From contig JANXXG010000413.1 in the NCBI GenBank assembly GCA_025350745.1, positions 1 through 6,780 of the forward strand: a stretch of 6,780 nucleotides of DNA, read 5' to 3'. The stretch's first letter is position 1. Each line of letters starts with the position of its first letter. Made by a program: the position numbers and the translations under genes. This document shows, one piece after another, positions 5,989 to 6,780 of the stretch. The notes beneath the pieces were generated by a model. The model was not told where the DNA came from, searched no databases, and saw only the letters and a program-made list of their open reading frames with translations. The DNA is from Chloroflexota bacterium. Its GTDB lineage: Bacteria > Chloroflexota > Limnocylindria > P2-11E.

Positions 5989-6780
5989 CGCGATGTCGCA
6001 ACCTCCGTCCACGACGCCGTGGCGTGCTGGAAGGCACGTAGGCCCGCCGTCACGAGGAGACCGAAGAAGCCCACGGAGATGATCCCAACGAAAAGCTGAT
6101 CTACCAGGAAGAACGTGCTGTAGTCGATGAGCTTTCGACCGATCCCCGTGATCGATGCGGTCATCTCGGCGACGATGACGCCGCCGAGCGCACGGGAGAT
6201 CCCCAGGCGAAGCCCGGTGAACAGGTAGGGAACGGAGCTCGGCACGATGATCGTGAGGAGTCGCTGGCGCGGACTGGCGACGAAGACCCGGCCGACCTCC
6301 AAGAGCGCGTGGTCGACGTTCCGCATTCCCGCGTAGATGTTCACGATCATTGGGAAGATGGCGGACAGCACGACGATCGCGACGCGCAGCTGGAAGTCGA
6401 GGCCGAGCCACAGTACGAGGAGCGGGATGAGGGCGATGCGTGGCGTGACGTAGAGCGCGTTCACGTACGGGGCGAGCACGATGTCCACGAGCCGGACGCG
6501 CCCCATCGCGACGCCGATCACGATCGCAAGCGGTATCGCGATCGCAAGGCCGGCGACGTACCCGATCAGCGTCGATGCGAAGGCCGGAACGATCTGGGGA
6601 AGGAAGATCCGAACAGCCGCGACAGCGATCTCGCTCGGGAACGACGCGAACAGCGGCTGTCGCCGGCCGAGGAGCTCCCAGACCGTGAGCACCACAGCAA
6701 GCGAGATGATCGCCACGACCTGGCGGCGCCCGAAGGTGCGGTGGGGACGGCGGCGCCGGGGCGCGTTCAAGACCGGCGCC
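5985..6780 (-). CDS. ABC transporter permease, SsuC/TauC type (first of pair), possibly cut at its start
   Basis: At least 261 residues are visible. The frame is open to the right edge; a TTG at 6770 would serve as a start but has no Shine-Dalgarno sequence before it, so the true start may lie outside. Numbered from that TTG, an Arg-rich N-terminus is followed by a membrane segment (about 18-35) and further segments at about 67-89, 104-122, 128-145, 180-204 and 226-244. The EAA-type loop is 'LEVGRVFVASPRQRLLTIIV' (157-176) followed by P177, then 'FTGLRLGISRALGGVIVAEM' (184-203), typical of this permease family. The usual Gly of the loop is Val (V164). It is a clear paralogue of the downstream permease, sharing 'GLR', the pattern 'PFxxFxxxRxAL'-like region and 'AGxRNV', but is well diverged. 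Adjacent non-identical permeases suggest a heterodimer served by an ATPase encoded beyond the right edge. Confidence 0.9.
   Translation of the reverse strand, partial: APVLNAPRRRRPHRTFGRRQVVAIISLAVVLTVWELLGRRQPLFASFPSEIAVAAVRIFLPQIVPAFASTLIGYVAGLAIAIPLAIVIGVAMGRVRLVDIVLAPYVNALYVTPRIALIPLLVLWLGLDFQLRVAIVVLSAIFPMIVNIYAGMRNVDHALLEVGRVFVASPRQRLLTIIVPSSVPYLFTGLRLGISRALGGVIVAEMTASITGIGRKLIDYSTFFLVDQLFVGIISVGFFGLLVTAGLRAFQHATASWTEVATSR
6001..6006 (-). promoter_or_regulatory. Shine-Dalgarno GGAGGT for the second permease
   Basis: On the minus strand GGAGGT lies 12 nt before the ATG at 5988, inside the end of the first permease gene. The spacer is long, but the ATGA overlap with the upstream stop makes this start well supported. 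Confidence 0.6.

Noticed and set aside
1..6780. tRNA or rRNA genes, CRISPR arrays, insertion sequences, phage or toxin genes
   Set aside because: Nearly every base is covered by the seven genes, the only sizeable gap is 85 bp, and no such signatures were seen on either strand.

Overview
The window is visibly high in G+C, tightly packed and bacterial. It has short intergenic gaps, ATGA start/stop overlaps, clear Shine-Dalgarno sequences, and one GTG and possibly one TTG start. Codons strongly prefer G or C in third position. I cannot place it in a phylum from sequence alone. An uncultured Chloroflexota, Actinomycetota or Rokubacteria-like soil or groundwater lineage would fit, but this is only an impression.

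There are seven genes in three transcription blocks. Block 1 (minus strand, positions 3099 down to 1) runs from a thiamine-diphosphate enzyme of the acetolactate synthase superfamily, through an RpiR-type regulator (HTH plus SIS domain), to the N-terminal part of a class III (CaiB/BaiF) CoA-transferase cut by the left edge. Block 2 (plus strand, 3185-5157) diverges from block 1. It holds a TAXI/NMT1-like periplasmic-binding-protein-fold protein and a 4,5-dihydroxyphthalate decarboxylase-family protein, overlapping by ATGA; neither has a signal peptide. Block 3 (minus strand, 6780 down to 5158) converges on block 2 with abutting stop codons. It encodes two paralogous ABC-transporter permeases of the SsuC/TauC type, also overlapping by ATGA; the first runs to or past the right edge.

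The 85-bp gap between the divergent blocks (3100-3184) holds the clearest regulatory signal. On the minus strand a perfect TTGACA -35 box is followed by a perfect 17-bp palindrome (GCAACAA-ATA-TTGTTGC) that exactly fills the -35/-10 spacer. This is a classic repressor position, and the RpiR protein encoded in the same operon is the natural candidate to bind it.

Taken together the window looks like a catabolic or uptake island for a small, probably acidic or aromatic organic compound. The permeases would import it, a decarboxylase-family protein and a TPP enzyme would act on carbon-carbon bonds, a CoA-transferase would activate an acid, and an RpiR/SIS protein would sense an intermediate. The substrate is unknown, and the transporter's ATPase and exported binding protein are not in the window.
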